A stretch of 64,000 nucleotides of DNA from positions 310,001 to 374,000 of the forward strand of contig NZ_FZNS01000005.1 in the NCBI RefSeq assembly GCF_900188255.1, written 5' to 3'. The first letter of the stretch is position 1. Every line of letters begins with the position of its first letter. The notes beneath the pieces were generated by a model. That model searched no databases. It was not told where the DNA came from and worked only from the letters and a program-made list of their open reading frames with translations. Made by a program: the position numbers and the translations under genes. The stretch is from Hymenobacter mucosus (GTDB lineage Bacteria > Bacteroidota > Bacteroidia > Cytophagales > Hymenobacteraceae). Positions 16,784 to 25,226 of this stretch are shown in pieces.

Positions 16784-16828
16784 AAAGCCACCTCCCGTTT
16801 GGCACTGCGCCGGGCGTGAGGTGGCTTT
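16784..16828 (+). terminator. Terminator after the P450 gene
   Basis: AAAGCCACCTC (16784-16794) pairs with GAGGTGGCTTT (16818-16828), an 11-bp stem with a 23-base loop that can fold further. It lies 20 bases after the P450 stop. Confidence 0.7.
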
Positions 16829-16851
16829 GCTGCTGGCTGGGAGGTAGGGAG

Positions 16852-16929
16852 TGGCAACGTTCCCGACAACGTTTGCGCGGAAAAAACCAGGTGAATGCGG
16901 TCGAATCCAGCGGATTTCGGATAAGTTGC
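16852..16929 (+). promoter_or_regulatory. Operator and promoter of pectinesterase 1 (conserved at pectinesterase 2)
   Basis: TGGCAACGTT (16852-16861) and GACAACGTTTGCGC (16865-16878) form an inverted pair of AACGTT-centred half-sites like LacI-family operators. ATAAGTTGC (16921-16929) follows 42 bases on and may be the -7 region. The same three blocks with nearly the same spacing precede the second pectinesterase. Confidence 0.55.
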
Positions 16930-16950
16930 CGCACTACCCACCCGCGCGCT

Positions 16951-17901
16951 ATGAAACCCATCCTGCTTTTCTTTTTGCTTGCCTGGCTGACGCTGGGCCG
17001 GGCCCTTGGCTACGATTTTGTAGTAGCCCAAGACGGTACTGGTCAGTTCCGCACGGTGCAAGAAGCCTTCAATGCCGTTCCTGATTTTCGTAAGAAGGTT
17101 ACTACCATCTTCATCAAGAAAGGGATATACAAAGAGAAGCTCATTGTGGCCGGCTCCAAGAACTTGGTCAAGCTCATTGGTGAGGACCGCGAGAAAACGG
17201 TGCTGACCTATGATGACTACAACCAGAAGAAAAACATCTTTGGCGAGGACAAAGGCACTTCCGGCTCGTCCAGCATCTACATCTATGGCGGCGACTTCAG
17301 CGCCGAAAACCTCACCTTTCAAAACACCTCCGGGCCGGTAGGGCAGGCCGTGGCCGCGTGGGTAGCCGGCGACAAAGCCCGGTTTAAAAATTGCCGCTTC
17401 TTGGGTTTTCAGGATACGCTGTACACCTACGGGTACGGCAGCCGCCAGTACTACCAAGATTGCTACATTGAGGGAACCGTAGATTTCATCTTCGGGAGCA
17501 GCACAGCCTGGTTTGAGGGCTGCACCATCTTTTGCAAAACCAGTGGTTTCGTAACGGCAGCCTCTACTCCCGATACTACGCGCTACGGCTACGTGTTCAA
17601 CCGCTGCAAGATTACGGGCAATGCGCCCGCCGGCAGCTTTTACCTGGGCCGGCCCTGGCGCCCTTACGCCAAAACCGTATTCCTGAACTGCGAACTAGGT
17701 AAGCAGATTCGGCCCGAAGGCTGGGACCATTGGGACAAGGAAAGCAACAAGCAAACGGCCCGATACGCTGAATATCAGAGCCAAGGCCCGGGAGCGGCCC
17801 CCAAGCAGCGAGTAGCTTGGTCGCGCCAACTGCCCGCCGCCGAGGCTCAACAGTATACGCTTGCTACGGTGCTACGCGGCTGGGACCCCACCAAGGAGTA
17901 A
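16951..17901 (+). CDS. Secreted pectinesterase (carbohydrate esterase family 8), copy 1
   Basis: Removes methyl esters from pectin. A signal peptide (MKPILLFFLLAWLTLGRALG) precedes a right-handed beta-helix that opens FVVAQDGTGQFRTVQEA. Catalytic Asp residues are in FQDTLY and VDFIFG, and the conserved Arg is in LGRPWRPYAK. The protein is 316 residues from the ATG at 16951. The frame is open back into the P450 gene, but the signal peptide and the promoter between them fix the later start. It converges on a porin gene; the paralogue lies beyond that porin. Nearby pectate lyases or transporters were not found. Confidence 0.92.
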   Translation: MKPILLFFLLAWLTLGRALGYDFVVAQDGTGQFRTVQEAFNAVPDFRKKVTTIFIKKGIYKEKLIVAGSKNLVKLIGEDREKTVLTYDDYNQKKNIFGEDKGTSGSSSIYIYGGDFSAENLTFQNTSGPVGQAVAAWVAGDKARFKNCRFLGFQDTLYTYGYGSRQYYQDCYIEGTVDFIFGSSTAWFEGCTIFCKTSGFVTAASTPDTTRYGYVFNRCKITGNAPAGSFYLGRPWRPYAKTVFLNCELGKQIRPEGWDHWDKESNKQTARYAEYQSQGPGAAPKQRVAWSRQLPAAEAQQYTLATVLRGWDPTKE

Positions 17902-17919
17902 GAGCAAGTAGTTGCAGCA

Positions 17920-19128
17920 CTAGAAGTTGACTTGTGCTTGTAACCGTAGCAAGCCGCCGCGCTGCTGGTTGTCTTGGCGCTGAAAATCCTCGAAGCGCCG
18001 CGACGAAAGCGTGTACATGGTTACTAGCTCAAAGCTGGGGAAGGGCTGCCATTCTACGCCTAGCTCCGCTTCGCGCACCGTGTAGCTGCGGGCGTCTCGC
18101 TCGTGCTTTTTGCCTCCATCGTAGTACTGAAAGCGCAGAAAGGGGTATAGCTGGTGCTGCTTGTACTGAAGCCGGTAGTTGAGCAGCACGTAGCCTCCGT
18201 GCAGGCGCTGGGTAGTAATGCTATCCGTGCTTGGGTTGAATTCCGGACCCCGGCCCACGTTGTATTCGGTTTGAATGCCGAAGGGCTGGGGATAGAGTAC
18301 GAAGGTGGCCGCCACTCGCTGGTCAGGGTAGCGCAGGTCGGGGCGGTGCTTGGTGCCGGTCGATAGTTGGTCTCGCGCTATCACGTACTCACCGGAGTAG
18401 GCCTGCAAACTGGGCTCGATGATGTGTTGCCCAATAGTCAGGGGGTAGCTGACGCGGGCTACCACGTGGCGCTGGTTGTTAAGCTCAGGCCGGTTGGCGG
18501 TTTGCCCGTTAAATACGCCCAAGCCCACTACCCCATAGTCGCCGGAGCCTTTCAGGCCTTCCTTTACTAGGTTGCTGAAGCGCTTGCGAATAGCTGGGGG
18601 CGCCCAGTATACAAAGGCACCCAAATCCCGCTCGTTGGAAAAAGCACTGTTGATGGCGTCGTTGCGGTCCAGGGGAAGGCGGTTTTGGCTGGATTGCATG
18701 TTCTCGAAGCCAAAAGGAATTTTGCTTTGCCCCACCCGCACCCGGAAGCTGTTGCTTTTGGTAAGGCCCACGTCCATGTAGGCATCGCGTAGCAACGTGC
18801 TGTTCAGCGAGGTACTACCGCTGAGGGTGCTGGCAAAGTCGGGCTGCAGGTAAAAATACACTCGTTCGTGCAGCTGCCCGTATAAAATCACCCGGATGCG
18901 CCGGAAAGAAATGCCGCCATTGCGCCCCCACGACCGGTCGCACTGCTCGCAGGTTAAGTCGGGGTTGGTTTCCAGGAGACGGTTGTAACGTGCTTGCAGG
19001 TAGCCCCGAATAGCAAACGTTTCAAACCATTTCTTAGCCGCTGCCGGTGCCTTGTGTACTGAGTCATTGACCTGTCCGTGGGCATAGCCACCTACTAAGA
19101 TCAACAGGCTGGTTAACAGTTTCTTCAT
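17920..19128 (-). CDS. Outer-membrane porin, phosphate-selective porin O/P family
   Basis: A predicted beta-barrel porin of 402 residues. A signal peptide (MKKLLTSLLILVGGYAHG) precedes an N-terminal helix and the strand opening FAIRGYLQARYNRLLE. The core has FRRIRVILYGQLHERVYFY and RVRVGQSKIPFGFENMQSS, the typical OprO/P signature. The sequence ends in a strand closing in Phe (LRLQAQVNF), as outer-membrane barrels usually do. An unusual Cys pair (CEQC) is in the first extracellular or plug segment. It lies between two pectinesterases on the opposite strand. The family name mentions phosphate, but the substrate here cannot be read from sequence. Confidence 0.85.
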   Translation of the reverse strand: MKKLLTSLLILVGGYAHGQVNDSVHKAPAAAKKWFETFAIRGYLQARYNRLLETNPDLTCEQCDRSWGRNGGISFRRIRVILYGQLHERVYFYLQPDFASTLSGSTSLNSTLLRDAYMDVGLTKSNSFRVRVGQSKIPFGFENMQSSQNRLPLDRNDAINSAFSNERDLGAFVYWAPPAIRKRFSNLVKEGLKGSGDYGVVGLGVFNGQTANRPELNNQRHVVARVSYPLTIGQHIIEPSLQAYSGEYVIARDQLSTGTKHRPDLRYPDQRVAATFVLYPQPFGIQTEYNVGRGPEFNPSTDSITTQRLHGGYVLLNYRLQYKQHQLYPFLRFQYYDGGKKHERDARSYTVREAELGVEWQPFPSFELVTMYTLSSRRFEDFQRQDNQQRGGLLRLQAQVNF

Positions 19129-19268
19129 AAAATGGTAATGCTAACGCAAAGTGCGGCATTACCTATTACTTAAATGTGACCGTCATATTACCTCAATGTT
19201 ATGAATCTGTATTGGGCCCGCCCTTTTACTCACAAGCCTGCTACGCACCGCTACCTAGCAAGCGCCAA

Positions 19269-19347
19269 TGGCAACGTTGCTGACATCGTGTGCGCAGAAA
19301 TTGCTGCGCTAAAGTTTGTACAGCGGGCTTGGGGGCGCATAAGTTGC
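19269..19347 (+). promoter_or_regulatory. Operator and promoter of pectinesterase 2
   Basis: TGGCAACGTT (19269-19278), GACATCGTGTGCGC (19282-19295) and ATAAGTTGC (19339-19347) repeat the blocks before pectinesterase 1. The last gap is 43 bases instead of 42. TTTG at 19315-19318 lies 21 bases before TAAGTTGC and may be the -33 element. The site is inside the upstream open part of the frame, which argues against a start at 19201. Confidence 0.55.
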
Positions 19348-19371
19348 ACCTGTGCGCCGTTCGGCTACCTT

Positions 19372-20331
19372 CTGAAGTACAGTTTGTTAAGTCTCCTGCT
19401 GACCTGGTTTGCGCTGGGGCAGGCCTGGGGAAAGGGTGCCACCTTGGTTGTGGCCCAGGATGGCAGCGGGCAGTATCGCACAGTGCAGGAAGCCGTAGAT
19501 GCAGCCCCCACTAACTCCGTCACGCCCGTTCTAATTATAATCCGCCCCGGAGTGTACCGGGAAAAGCTAGTAGTGCCAGCCACCAAACCTAACCTGGTGC
19601 TGCGGGGAGAAGACCGGGACCATACGGTGCTCACCTTCGACGACCACAGCGGAAAGGGTACTATCAATACTAATACTTCCCACTCAGTGCTGATAGAAGG
19701 GGCCGGGTTCGGGGCCGAGAACCTTACGTTTCAAAACACGGCGGGTCGCACGGCCGGGCAAGCGGTAGCCCTGCACGTAGCCGCCGACCGGTGTTACTTT
19801 CGCAATTGCCGCATCCTTGGCGACCAGGACACGTTGTTTCTCGCTAAGAATCACTCGCGGCAGTATTTTCTGCGCTGCTTCATTGAAGGCACCACCGACT
19901 TCATATTTGGGTCCAGCACGGCCGTTTTCGACCATTGTACCATTCACAGCAAGAAGAACTCCCACATAACAGCCGCCGCTACCCCGCCAGACCAGGCATA
20001 TGGCTTCGTGTTTCGCTCCTGCCGGTTAACCGCTGATACTACCCTGGCTACGGACGTGTCCTTAGGCCGACCCTGGCAACCCTACGCGCAAGTAACCTAC
20101 CTGCGCACTCGAATGGGAAACCATATTCGTGCTACGGGCTGGGACAATTGGAAAAAACCCGAGAGCGAGAAAACGGTACGCTACGAGGAGTACGGCTCCT
20201 CCGGGCCCGGCGCCAAGATGGCGCAACGTGTAGCGTGGTCTCGGCAGCTGACTGCGCAACAAGCCCGGCAATATACGCTGAAGCGCGTGCTGGCTGCCCC
20301 AGAGCCTTGGCTGCCAAAGCTTCCGCACTAG
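19372..20331 (+). CDS. Secreted pectinesterase (carbohydrate esterase family 8), copy 2; probable CTG start
   Basis: A pectin methylesterase paralogous to the gene at 16951. It shows VVAQDGSGQYRTVQEAVDAA, catalytic Asp in DQDTLF and TDFIFG, and Arg in LGRPWQPYAQ. The frame is open from an ATG at 19201, but the first 57 residues look non-coding, and the paralogue-like promoter lies inside them. Alignment places the start at CTG 19372 (CTG AAG TAC against ATG AAA CCC), giving a normal signal peptide (KYSLLSLLLTWFALGQAWG). TTG at 19384 is an alternative, but it loses the charged n-region. From CTG the protein is 319 residues, against 316 for the first copy. Function is secure; the start is inferred. 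Confidence 0.85.
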   Translation: MKYSLLSLLLTWFALGQAWGKGATLVVAQDGSGQYRTVQEAVDAAPTNSVTPVLIIIRPGVYREKLVVPATKPNLVLRGEDRDHTVLTFDDHSGKGTINTNTSHSVLIEGAGFGAENLTFQNTAGRTAGQAVALHVAADRCYFRNCRILGDQDTLFLAKNHSRQYFLRCFIEGTTDFIFGSSTAVFDHCTIHSKKNSHITAAATPPDQAYGFVFRSCRLTADTTLATDVSLGRPWQPYAQVTYLRTRMGNHIRATGWDNWKKPESEKTVRYEEYGSSGPGAKMAQRVAWSRQLTAQQARQYTLKRVLAAPEPWLPKLPH

Positions 20332-20355
20332 AAAGCGCGTGCTAAAACAAATAAA

Positions 20356-20763
20356 TTAAGGCTGTATGCGCAGCCAGTTTTGCGTAGTATCCAGGCTATC
20401 AAACAGATAAATATCTAGTTGGTCGCCAATGCGGTACTGCAAATCTTCAATGGATAGTTGACCGAAAATATCGGAGGACACCACCTGACCGATGTAGCGC
20501 AACCCCGCCGCGCAAATCAGCGGAGTCCAGACCTGTTGAATCCACTCGTTGGCTTCGGTGAAGGTGCCTACCAAGTCGCGGTGGTCGTTCAGAAGCTTGG
20601 GGCAGGGCGTTTGCCGCAACATTTCCAGGTAGGTGAGGCCACCGTCCATTACTGTGCTTAGGGTCTGACGGCCATACCAATGCGCATGAATCCAGTTTTC
20701 GTAGTGGTTGTGTTCAACGGTGAGGTATACACTGCCGTCTCCTCGTCGCAACGAAGTAATCAT
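20356..20763 (-). CDS. Hypothetical protein, 135 residues
   Basis: A soluble protein without signal peptide or membrane segment. Segments such as NHYENWIHAHWYG, CPKLLNDHRDLVG and EWIQQVWTPLICAAGLRYIG suggest an alpha/beta fold like the STAS or SpoIIAA-like proteins common in Hymenobacter, but I cannot confirm the family. It converges on pectinesterase 2 with a 24-base gap, and its promoter is in the 190-base gap before the TerB-like gene. Confidence 0.7.
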   Translation of the reverse strand: MITSLRRGDGSVYLTVEHNHYENWIHAHWYGRQTLSTVMDGGLTYLEMLRQTPCPKLLNDHRDLVGTFTEANEWIQQVWTPLICAAGLRYIGQVVSSDIFGQLSIEDLQYRIGDQLDIYLFDSLDTTQNWLRIQP

Positions 20764-20954
20764 GCATTAGGGCTAAGTTCGTGGTCTACTGAGGGCGTCG
20801 CCTGGCAGGGCTAGGCGTCGGCAAATAACGCGACGCGAATCGTATTGTTTGTTGGCTCGACACTAGAAATGCGCGAGAAACCTTCCGGAAAGGGCGTCGT
20901 TGATAGCTACATACCGTGCGGAACGTGCCGGCTGACCCTTAGTTTTTCAACGCT

Positions 20955-21371
20955 ATGCAGCATCAACATAACCTCGAAGACGTCCTGAACACCCAGCAAA
21001 AGAAGCTGGCCTTTTTCCAAAACCTAGTGCTTCTGGCTGCGGCCGATGGGGAGGTAGGCGAAGAGGAAAGCGGCTTTTTGATTCAAATTGGCAACCGTCT
21101 GGGGCTGAAGCCGGAAGAAGTGCAGCCCATTGCCGATAACATTGGCATCCTGAGCTTTGTAGTGCCCGCCGAGGGACTACAGCGGACCTTGGAGCTCCAA
21201 ACCCTAGTGCAAATGATGCTTCAAGATGGACAAATTGACCCGCGTGAGTACGGGCTATGCATGGAGTACGCCAACCGTATTGGCTATAGCAAAGCCATCC
21301 TCGACGATATGGTGTCCCAACTGGCCGGAGCGGGCCCTATTAGGCACCCTAACCCACCTACGGTAAGCTAG
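20955..21371 (+). CDS. TerB-like protein
   Basis: A small helical protein with the TerB/DjlA-N fold, best known from tellurite-resistance and stress loci. The repeat-like AAADGEVGEEESGFLIQIGNRLG and MLQDGQIDPREYGLCMEYANRIG segments each carry the acidic D-G-x-I/V motif thought to bind divalent metal. The length of 138 residues is normal. No other ter genes are adjacent, so a role in tellurite resistance is not implied. Confidence 0.75.
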   Translation: MQHQHNLEDVLNTQQKKLAFFQNLVLLAAADGEVGEEESGFLIQIGNRLGLKPEEVQPIADNIGILSFVVPAEGLQRTLELQTLVQMMLQDGQIDPREYGLCMEYANRIGYSKAILDDMVSQLAGAGPIRHPNPPTVS

Positions 21372-21436
21372 CCAACTACCTTTTAGTCGTTCTGGGTAGT
21401 AGTGCCAGAATACCCGTTGCGCACCGCTACTAAGCC

Positions 21437-21485
21437 ATAGCCCCATCCTGAGAAAACCTTTGTGGCTGTCTCGGGATGGGGCTAT
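21437..21485. terminator. Long bidirectional terminator hairpin
   Basis: A 17-bp stem (21437-21453 with 21469-21485) with one G-T pair and a 15-base loop sits between the convergent TerB-like gene and the minus-strand gene ending at 21519. Confidence 0.8.
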
Positions 21486-21518
21486 AGTCTGTAATCATTT
21501 AACTGAAACAGATACCGG

Positions 21519-22214
21519 TTAGTGTTCTTCTACCACGGTATCGGCCTGGGTGGTTGCTTGGTAGGTGTCGGCGTACTTAAAGTCATCTAGCCAGTAGGCA
21601 GAGCTCACCACATCGAATACTAAAGACGTGTCGTTGGGCTTACTGGGCTGTAGCTGCCAGATGATGGAAGCCGCTTCGGGAAAGCTGGTGCCATCGAGTT
21701 GCTCGTGAAACAGGCGCTTGAGCAGGGTGTTGTCGGGCATGCCCTGCGCCAGTAGCCGCAGGAGTGGTGCTTCCGGGGTAGTGTCGAACACCTGAAAGAA
21801 CTCCGGGCTGTCGGCCGTAAGCTGCACCTGAAACCGGACGGCTTCGGCGCGCGGAAATTTGCCGTTGTAAGCGGTGTAAAGTAGCTGGGTGGCTTTGAAA
21901 AAGCCCTCGTGCTGCCCTAAGTTCGGGTTTTCTTCCCACAGCTTTTCCGTGAGCATCTGGTGGGCGAGGTTTTCTATCTGGCCTGGGGTCAGCTCGTCTG
22001 CAAAGAGGTGTTCCAATACCAGTTGCGCGGCCTCCGCGGGTTCCAGGTCCGTGAGGCCCATAAGGCACATCTCTTTCAGCTCATCGGGGCCTAGTTCCTC
22101 GGGGTTGTCATACCCGGTTTTAAGCAACAAGGCCTTGTAGTTCTGCGCTTGCCAAGCGTGAGGAAGTTCAGTAAGCGTATCGAAGGAAAGGCGTTCTACG
22201 GTGAAGTTCTGCAT
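21519..22214 (-). CDS. Hypothetical protein, 231 residues
   Basis: A soluble, acidic protein with helical character and no signal peptide. It has repeated Leu/Glu-rich segments (GPDELKEMCLMGLTDLEPAEAAQLVLEHLF) and ends in a charged tail (ADTVVEEH). I do not recognise a family. I start it at the ATG 22214 (MQNFTVERLSFDTL); nine more codons are open back to a TTG at 22241. It is the first of a run of minus-strand genes. Confidence 0.7.
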   Translation of the reverse strand: MQNFTVERLSFDTLTELPHAWQAQNYKALLLKTGYDNPEELGPDELKEMCLMGLTDLEPAEAAQLVLEHLFADELTPGQIENLAHQMLTEKLWEENPNLGQHEGFFKATQLLYTAYNGKFPRAEAVRFQVQLTADSPEFFQVFDTTPEAPLLRLLAQGMPDNTLLKRLFHEQLDGTSFPEAASIIWQLQPSKPNDTSLVFDVVSSAYWLDDFKYADTYQATTQADTVVEEH

Positions 22215-22361
22215 ATTCAAGTAAACTGTACGGGTAGCCAAGGGCAGCTACGTAGGCCAGCGGCCCTATCTGTTCAGTTTACGAGGACTGGGCGCAAGCA
22301 ACTATGAAATACACGGAACAATTCTGATAGAATGTTGCAGCGCGTTTTTCCCGAGAAGGAG

Positions 22362-22763
22362 CTAGCCGTTTGCCTCCGTTAAGTGCTGCAAAAGGTGCAG
22401 TGCCGTATCCGCCGCGTGTGCAGGCACGAAAAGATGATCGTGGTAGTAGGCTGCCACTACGTTGCAACTCACCCCACCGCGCGCCAGGCCTTGAGCTACG
22501 GCAGCCGTCAGGCCAACTGCCTCTAGCGCCGAGTGCACAGTGAGGGTTATCCAGGCTGCCACGTATGAGTACGGTAGGTGCAGACGGTCGGCAGTAGGCT
22601 GGGGAAGAATCAGGGTGAATCCTTCCCGCTCCCGAAAGGTGCCAAGGCAATCTGTCAGGGCCAATCCTTCCAATGAGGCAACGGTGCAAAACACGTAGGT
22701 GCCGGCTTGGCGCTCGGGTTTCATGGTGCGCAGTAAGTGAGCAAGGTCGGTTTCGCCGGGCAT
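22362..22763 (-). CDS. ACT domain-containing protein
   Basis: A 133-residue protein of the DUF2241/ACT type, a small ligand-binding fold often tied to amino-acid sensing. The first half opens METDLAHLLRTM-like and contains GTYVFCTVASLEGLALTDCLGTF in pieces. The second half has WITLTVHSALEAVGLTAAVAQ and the NVVAAYYHDHLFVP segment that typifies the family. No enzyme domain is fused, and no amino-acid gene lies beside it, so the ligand is unknown. Confidence 0.75.
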   Translation of the reverse strand: MPGETDLAHLLRTMKPERQAGTYVFCTVASLEGLALTDCLGTFREREGFTLILPQPTADRLHLPYSYVAAWITLTVHSALEAVGLTAAVAQGLARGGVSCNVVAAYYHDHLFVPAHAADTALHLLQHLTEANG

Positions 22764-22808
22764 GATGCTAGTGTGTGGAGATAGTACGTTGGCGGGCTGT
22801 ATTCGGCT

Positions 22809-23630
22809 CTAGTGCGTAACGGGCGAGATTTGCTTGGCTCGGAAAAAGGCATCCACCTTGCGGTTGAACGCGTCGGCGTGCTCATGCAAGGTAGCGTGGC
22901 TGCTGTTGGGCAAAATCCACAGCCAAGCGCGGGGTAGGCTCTGGTAGATAGCCAGCGTGTGCTCGGGCCGAATCACGTCCTGGTCGCCGGCTATGATGAA
23001 GGCCGGTGCCTTGATATTGGCTAGAGCCGCCAGCGAAATATGGGGTTCCTGCCAGTCGAGTAAGAATACCTTCCAGTCGTTTTTGCGCTTGGGGTCGGTG
23101 AAGGTTTGGTTCTTGCCTTCTTGGTAGCCCCGCTGCATCTGGTGCCACAGCTCCGGCATGAGGGCCGTAGAGTCGGGCCACAGGTTGGCTCCGGTAGCAG
23201 CTAGGCGTTTTACCTTTTCCGGGTGGCGCAGGGCTAGCACCAGCGCCGTGATGCCGCCGTCGCTCCATCCCAGCACGTAGGCCGAGTCGAGATGCAAATG
23301 CGTGAGCAGGGCCGCGCAGTCGTCGGCCATCATCTCAAAGCTCAGCGAATCGGCCGGGTCCGTGGACTTCCCGTGGGCGCGGCTGTCCAAGGCCACAACG
23401 TGGTAGCGCTGAGCGAAGTAAGAAATGTTTTTCTGGAAGTCCTGGCTGGTACCGCCGTTGCCGTGCACGAGCAGTAGGGGAGCCCCTACGCCGTAGGTTT
23501 CATAGTAGAGCTTCACGCCCCGCACCGTGGCGTAGTGGCCGGCTTTCGGATTGTTGCCGTACGGTACTGCTTGGCCCGAAGCTAGGTAGCTGAGCAACAA
23601 AAGCGAAAAAAGCAAAGCGCGGCAGAGCAT
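22809..23630 (-). CDS. Alpha/beta hydrolase, secreted
   Basis: A serine hydrolase of 273 residues with a signal peptide (MLCRALLFSLLLLSYLASG). The oxyanion region LLLVHGNGG, the nucleophile elbow GWSDGG, an acid in IAGDQDVI and the His in NSSHATLHEH complete the triad. The GTG at 23672 would add 14 residues, but only the ATG at 23630 gives a clean signal peptide. The substrate cannot be told; the overall look is that of an esterase or haloperoxidase-like hydrolase. Confidence 0.85.
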   Translation of the reverse strand: MLCRALLFSLLLLSYLASGQAVPYGNNPKAGHYATVRGVKLYYETYGVGAPLLLVHGNGGTSQDFQKNISYFAQRYHVVALDSRAHGKSTDPADSLSFEMMADDCAALLTHLHLDSAYVLGWSDGGITALVLALRHPEKVKRLAATGANLWPDSTALMPELWHQMQRGYQEGKNQTFTDPKRKNDWKVFLLDWQEPHISLAALANIKAPAFIIAGDQDVIRPEHTLAIYQSLPRAWLWILPNSSHATLHEHADAFNRKVDAFFRAKQISPVTH

Positions 23631-23716
23631 AACAAGAAAGCTAGGTGCGGCGGTAATGTTACTGGTAAACACTAAAGTTCGCTATTGCCAGCTGCCTCGA
23701 AAGCGGCCGGAGGCGC

Positions 23717-24718
23717 TTACTTTTTTTGCAAATACAGCAAAGTCGATTGGCCCGACGGACCGTACTTGTCGTTGATTAAGAAATACCCGCGCCGGTACGC
23801 TGCTAAGCCTTCCCAGTTGTAGGTCATATACTCGCGGGGAAGCTCTATGAGGGGCTTCCAACTCACCTTACCACGCCGGTACCGCAGCCGAATAAGACGG
23901 CAATAATTTTGGTAGGTAGTGCCATTGCGGATAAACCGGCTATTAGGGTCGGTAGGGGCAGGGCGGTATACGCTGTCCTCGGCTCCGGTGTAGAAATAGT
24001 TGATGGCCGTGAAGCGGTTGCGGCCTTCGTAGGTTAGGTCGGTAAGGCGGAAAGGGAGGCGCTGCACCGGTATCTGCTGCGGGATATCGGGCAGGCGAAT
24101 CACACTAGGCAGGCGCAATGCGTAGTTGTCGTGCCGGAAATAGTTGTACTCGAACAGTAGCAGCAAGCTGCCATTGTACCCAGTAGCAGCCTCAAATCCT
24201 GCGTTATGGATGTGGTCGCCATCAGTCAGAACTGGCTTGCTCAGGGGCACCAGGTAGTGGGCATCTAGGGTGATGGTAGTATCCGTGTCCAGCCGGCCCC
24301 TGATGAGGTAGCAATAAGCTGAGGACGTAGCTGTTTCAATAGTGAAGTAGGCCGTGTCGCCCAGCATGGTGAGGCCTTCCAGCCCTTCGTATTCCTGCCG
24401 AGCGCTATCTAGGCGCGCCCTGATAGTGCTAAGGCCCCGGATAGCATACTTCCGGTACGCTATGTCCTGCGCCTTGCCGGCCAACTGCTTGTCTATGGTG
24501 TTCAGGTTAAGTGCGTACACTTTGGCCTCGGCGCGTTCCTGCAAGCGGCTTTCCGACAGTAGCAGCAGTTCGTCTTTATATAGGTGCAGCCCGGAAAACT
24601 GGTTGTTACGGTCTGCAATTTCCAGTGGCAGGGGAATAGTTTGGAAGGAGTACGGGGCTTTTTGGGCGTAGCTGGCAAAACTAGCGCTCAGCAGCGCAGT
24701 CAAGAGGAAATACTTCAT
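23717..24718 (-). CDS. Hypothetical secreted protein, possible esterase-like phytase-fold
   Basis: A 333-residue exported protein with signal peptide MKYFLLTALLSASFASYA. The mature part has repeated beta segments (NNQFSGLHLYKDELLLLSE, YEGLEGLTMLGDTAYFTIE, NWEGLAAYRRGYFLINDKYG). The E-G-L-x-x-x motif and the I-N-D-K ending recall the esterase-like phytase/SdiA-regulated propeller proteins. That similarity is from memory and is weak. The ATG at 24718 follows a perfect -7 box. Confidence 0.65.
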   Translation of the reverse strand: MKYFLLTALLSASFASYAQKAPYSFQTIPLPLEIADRNNQFSGLHLYKDELLLLSESRLQERAEAKVYALNLNTIDKQLAGKAQDIAYRKYAIRGLSTIRARLDSARQEYEGLEGLTMLGDTAYFTIETATSSAYCYLIRGRLDTDTTITLDAHYLVPLSKPVLTDGDHIHNAGFEAATGYNGSLLLLFEYNYFRHDNYALRLPSVIRLPDIPQQIPVQRLPFRLTDLTYEGRNRFTAINYFYTGAEDSVYRPAPTDPNSRFIRNGTTYQNYCRLIRLRYRRGKVSWKPLIELPREYMTYNWEGLAAYRRGYFLINDKYGPSGQSTLLYLQKK

Positions 24719-24742
24719 CGGGCAAAAGGCAAATAGGCTGCC

Positions 24743-24750
24743 CAAATGTA
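24743..24750 (-). promoter_or_regulatory. -7 promoter element for the gene starting at 24718
   Basis: On the minus strand it reads TACATTTG, an exact TAnnTTTG match, 24 bases before the ATG. No -33 element is clear. Confidence 0.45.
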
Positions 24751-24766
24751 GCCGTTGCTGGTTGCT

Positions 24767-25030
24767 CTATCCCAGTACAATGCGTTTCGGCGCCATTTCT
24801 ACTTCATAGTCCTGCATTACCTGCCGCAGAATTTCCATATCCCGCGGGCAGCAGCGGGCAAATTCCTCCCAGTTGGTCAGCGTCAGTACGGGTGGCATTT
24901 CCACAATGGCTATAATGGAATCCCAGAAAGCGTCCCAACTCGGGCCGTACCAGTCTTCAAAGCCCAGCTTTTCCTTAAATAGCTGATGGATGGCGGCTTT
25001 GCTGGTAATGCCGGTCAGGTCGAGGTTCAT
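24767..25030 (-). CDS. Barstar-like protein (ribonuclease inhibitor family)
   Basis: A small protein of 87 residues with the barstar fold. The segment FEDWYGPSWDAFWDSI matches the barstar helix that plugs the barnase active site, including its acidic residues. It lacks a signal peptide and should be cytosolic. No barnase-like RNase or other toxin gene lies next to it. It may be an orphan immunity gene. It ends about 49 bases before the start of the secreted-protein gene downstream. Confidence 0.8.
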   Translation of the reverse strand: MNLDLTGITSKAAIHQLFKEKLGFEDWYGPSWDAFWDSIIAIVEMPPVLTLTNWEEFARCCPRDMEILRQVMQDYEVEMAPKRIVLG

Positions 25031-25226
25031 GATATTTTTTTATTGTTTGTAGCACTAACGGCGCGAGTTTAGCGCAGCGTGAGTCATGCCAGTGTATGAC
25101 ACGCATTTTCAACTGTTCCGCCAAAACGACGCAGTATCTGCTTGCTACTGGCGCGGCCCTCTTTCGTAGCCCGGTCACGAGCTATAGTACTCCAAATTCG
25201 CATCATTTAGAGCCATCTGAGGAGTA

